Positions 31,426-31,684 of a DNA stretch of 31,684 bases are shown piece by piece. The position numbers and the translations under genes were made by a program. Under the pieces are notes generated by a model, which saw only the letters and a program-made list of their open reading frames with translations, was not told where the DNA came from and searched no databases. How positions within the stretch are numbered: the first letter of the stretch is position 1; the number at the start of each line of letters is the position of its first letter. Location: contig CAJOKK010000007.1 of assembly GCA_905235165.1 (NCBI GenBank), forward strand, positions 1 through 31,684. Reading direction: 5' to 3'. Source of the DNA: an uncultured Atopobiaceae bacterium. Lineage in GTDB: Bacteria > Actinomycetota > Coriobacteriia > Coriobacteriales > Atopobiaceae.

Positions 31426-31684
31426 GGTCCTCTTCCTCCGGGTCTTCAGGAGAAGGTCCGCTCAAGAAAGTCGCGATACTTACAAGTACACATAAGACTA
31501 CCGCAATTAGGATGGTGCTCTGGCTTGGGGGTAGCCAGATGTCCCCTTTTTCCATCTGGTCAGCCAACAATTGGCCGCCGATTAAGATCGCTGCACAGGC
31601 AATCTGTCCAAGCACCGCGCAGGTGGTGGATTTTCGTGCATTTGTAATGAGCGAGCCTATGAAGGCGGCGAGGCCGGAGCTGAC
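31412..31684 (-). CDS. Membrane protein, 5' end outside the window
   Basis: The minus-strand frame is open from the window edge to the stop at 31412, giving at least 90 residues. A GTG at 31615 could start it, but the frame continues upstream with a hydrophobic, plausible sequence, so the gene is probably cut by the window end. Two to three hydrophobic segments are seen, one reading AVLGQIACAAILIGGQLLA and one STILIAVVLCVLVSIATFL, followed by an acidic tail SPEDPEEEDHERN. No family is recognised. It overlaps the fhaA start by 14 nt, so it is probably the upstream gene of the same operon. Confidence 0.6.
   Translation of the reverse strand, partial: VSSGLAAFIGSLITNARKSTTCAVLGQIACAAILIGGQLLADQMEKGDIWLPPSQSTILIAVVLCVLVSIATFLSGPSPEDPEEEDHERN

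Overview
The window looks like chromosomal DNA from a strictly anaerobic, GC-rich actinobacterium, most likely class Coriobacteriia (Collinsella/Olsenella/Atopobium-like). The taxon is inferred from four things: an actinobacterial PknB/PstP/FHA/RodA/PbpA cluster, an oxygen-sensitive class III ribonucleotide reductase as the RNR encoded here, a MurE without the diaminopimelate signature, and an actinobacterial-type EF-G2-like factor. No 16S rRNA is present, so rank below class is not supported.

Layout. 1-1025: a DUF5067-type lipoprotein and a small membrane protein, then a terminator. 1104-1237: a palindromic repeat array. 1266-3353 (minus): yfcE-like phosphodiesterase and murE, placed directly behind a tRNA-Val(UAC) and its terminator. 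3535-3612: three short direct repeats. 3659-5066 (plus): rph and rdgB. 5151-6227 (minus): M24 Xaa-Pro peptidase. 6314-7487 (plus): veg and ispE. 7494-7695: a 202-bp imperfect palindrome. 7800-9107 (minus): DUF4143 ATPase preceded by palindromic repeats (9116-9214) and a second array (9256-9440) of the same repeat family as 1104-1237. 9485-12562 (plus): anaerobic ribonucleotide reductase locus. 12597-13628 (minus): rlmN. 13754-17669 (plus): ddl and an exonuclease-DinG helicase. 17795-19843 (plus): an EF-G2-like gene broken by an in-frame TAA. 19961-31684 (minus): a signalling/cell-wall cluster, transcribed as partial membrane protein, fhaA, fhaB, pstP, SEDS-PBP fusion, pknB.

Two parts stand out. 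First, the class III RNR is split. The 670-residue NrdD stops after its zinc motif, and the glycyl-radical domain is a separate 65-residue gene 104 nt downstream. That gene has its own pair of NrdR-box-like palindromes, so the split does not look like a sequencing frameshift. nrdG follows with a 13-nt overlap. Second, the RodA/FtsW glycosyltransferase and the class B PBP transpeptidase, which are adjacent separate genes in other actinobacteria, are one 954-residue polypeptide here. It lies in a cluster with a PASTA kinase, its PP2C phosphatase, a membrane-anchored FHA protein and a very large (1513-residue) FhaA with about 1,280 residues of low-complexity linker.

Functionally, the window is mostly housekeeping: peptidoglycan precursors (murE, ddl), wall polymerisation and its Ser/Thr phospho-control, dNTP synthesis under NrdR-like control, RNA processing and modification (rph, rlmN), nucleotide-pool cleaning (rdgB) and isoprenoid precursors (ispE). 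The accessory-looking parts are the DUF4143 ATPase and the repeat families. I saw no prophage, transposase, CRISPR array or rRNA.
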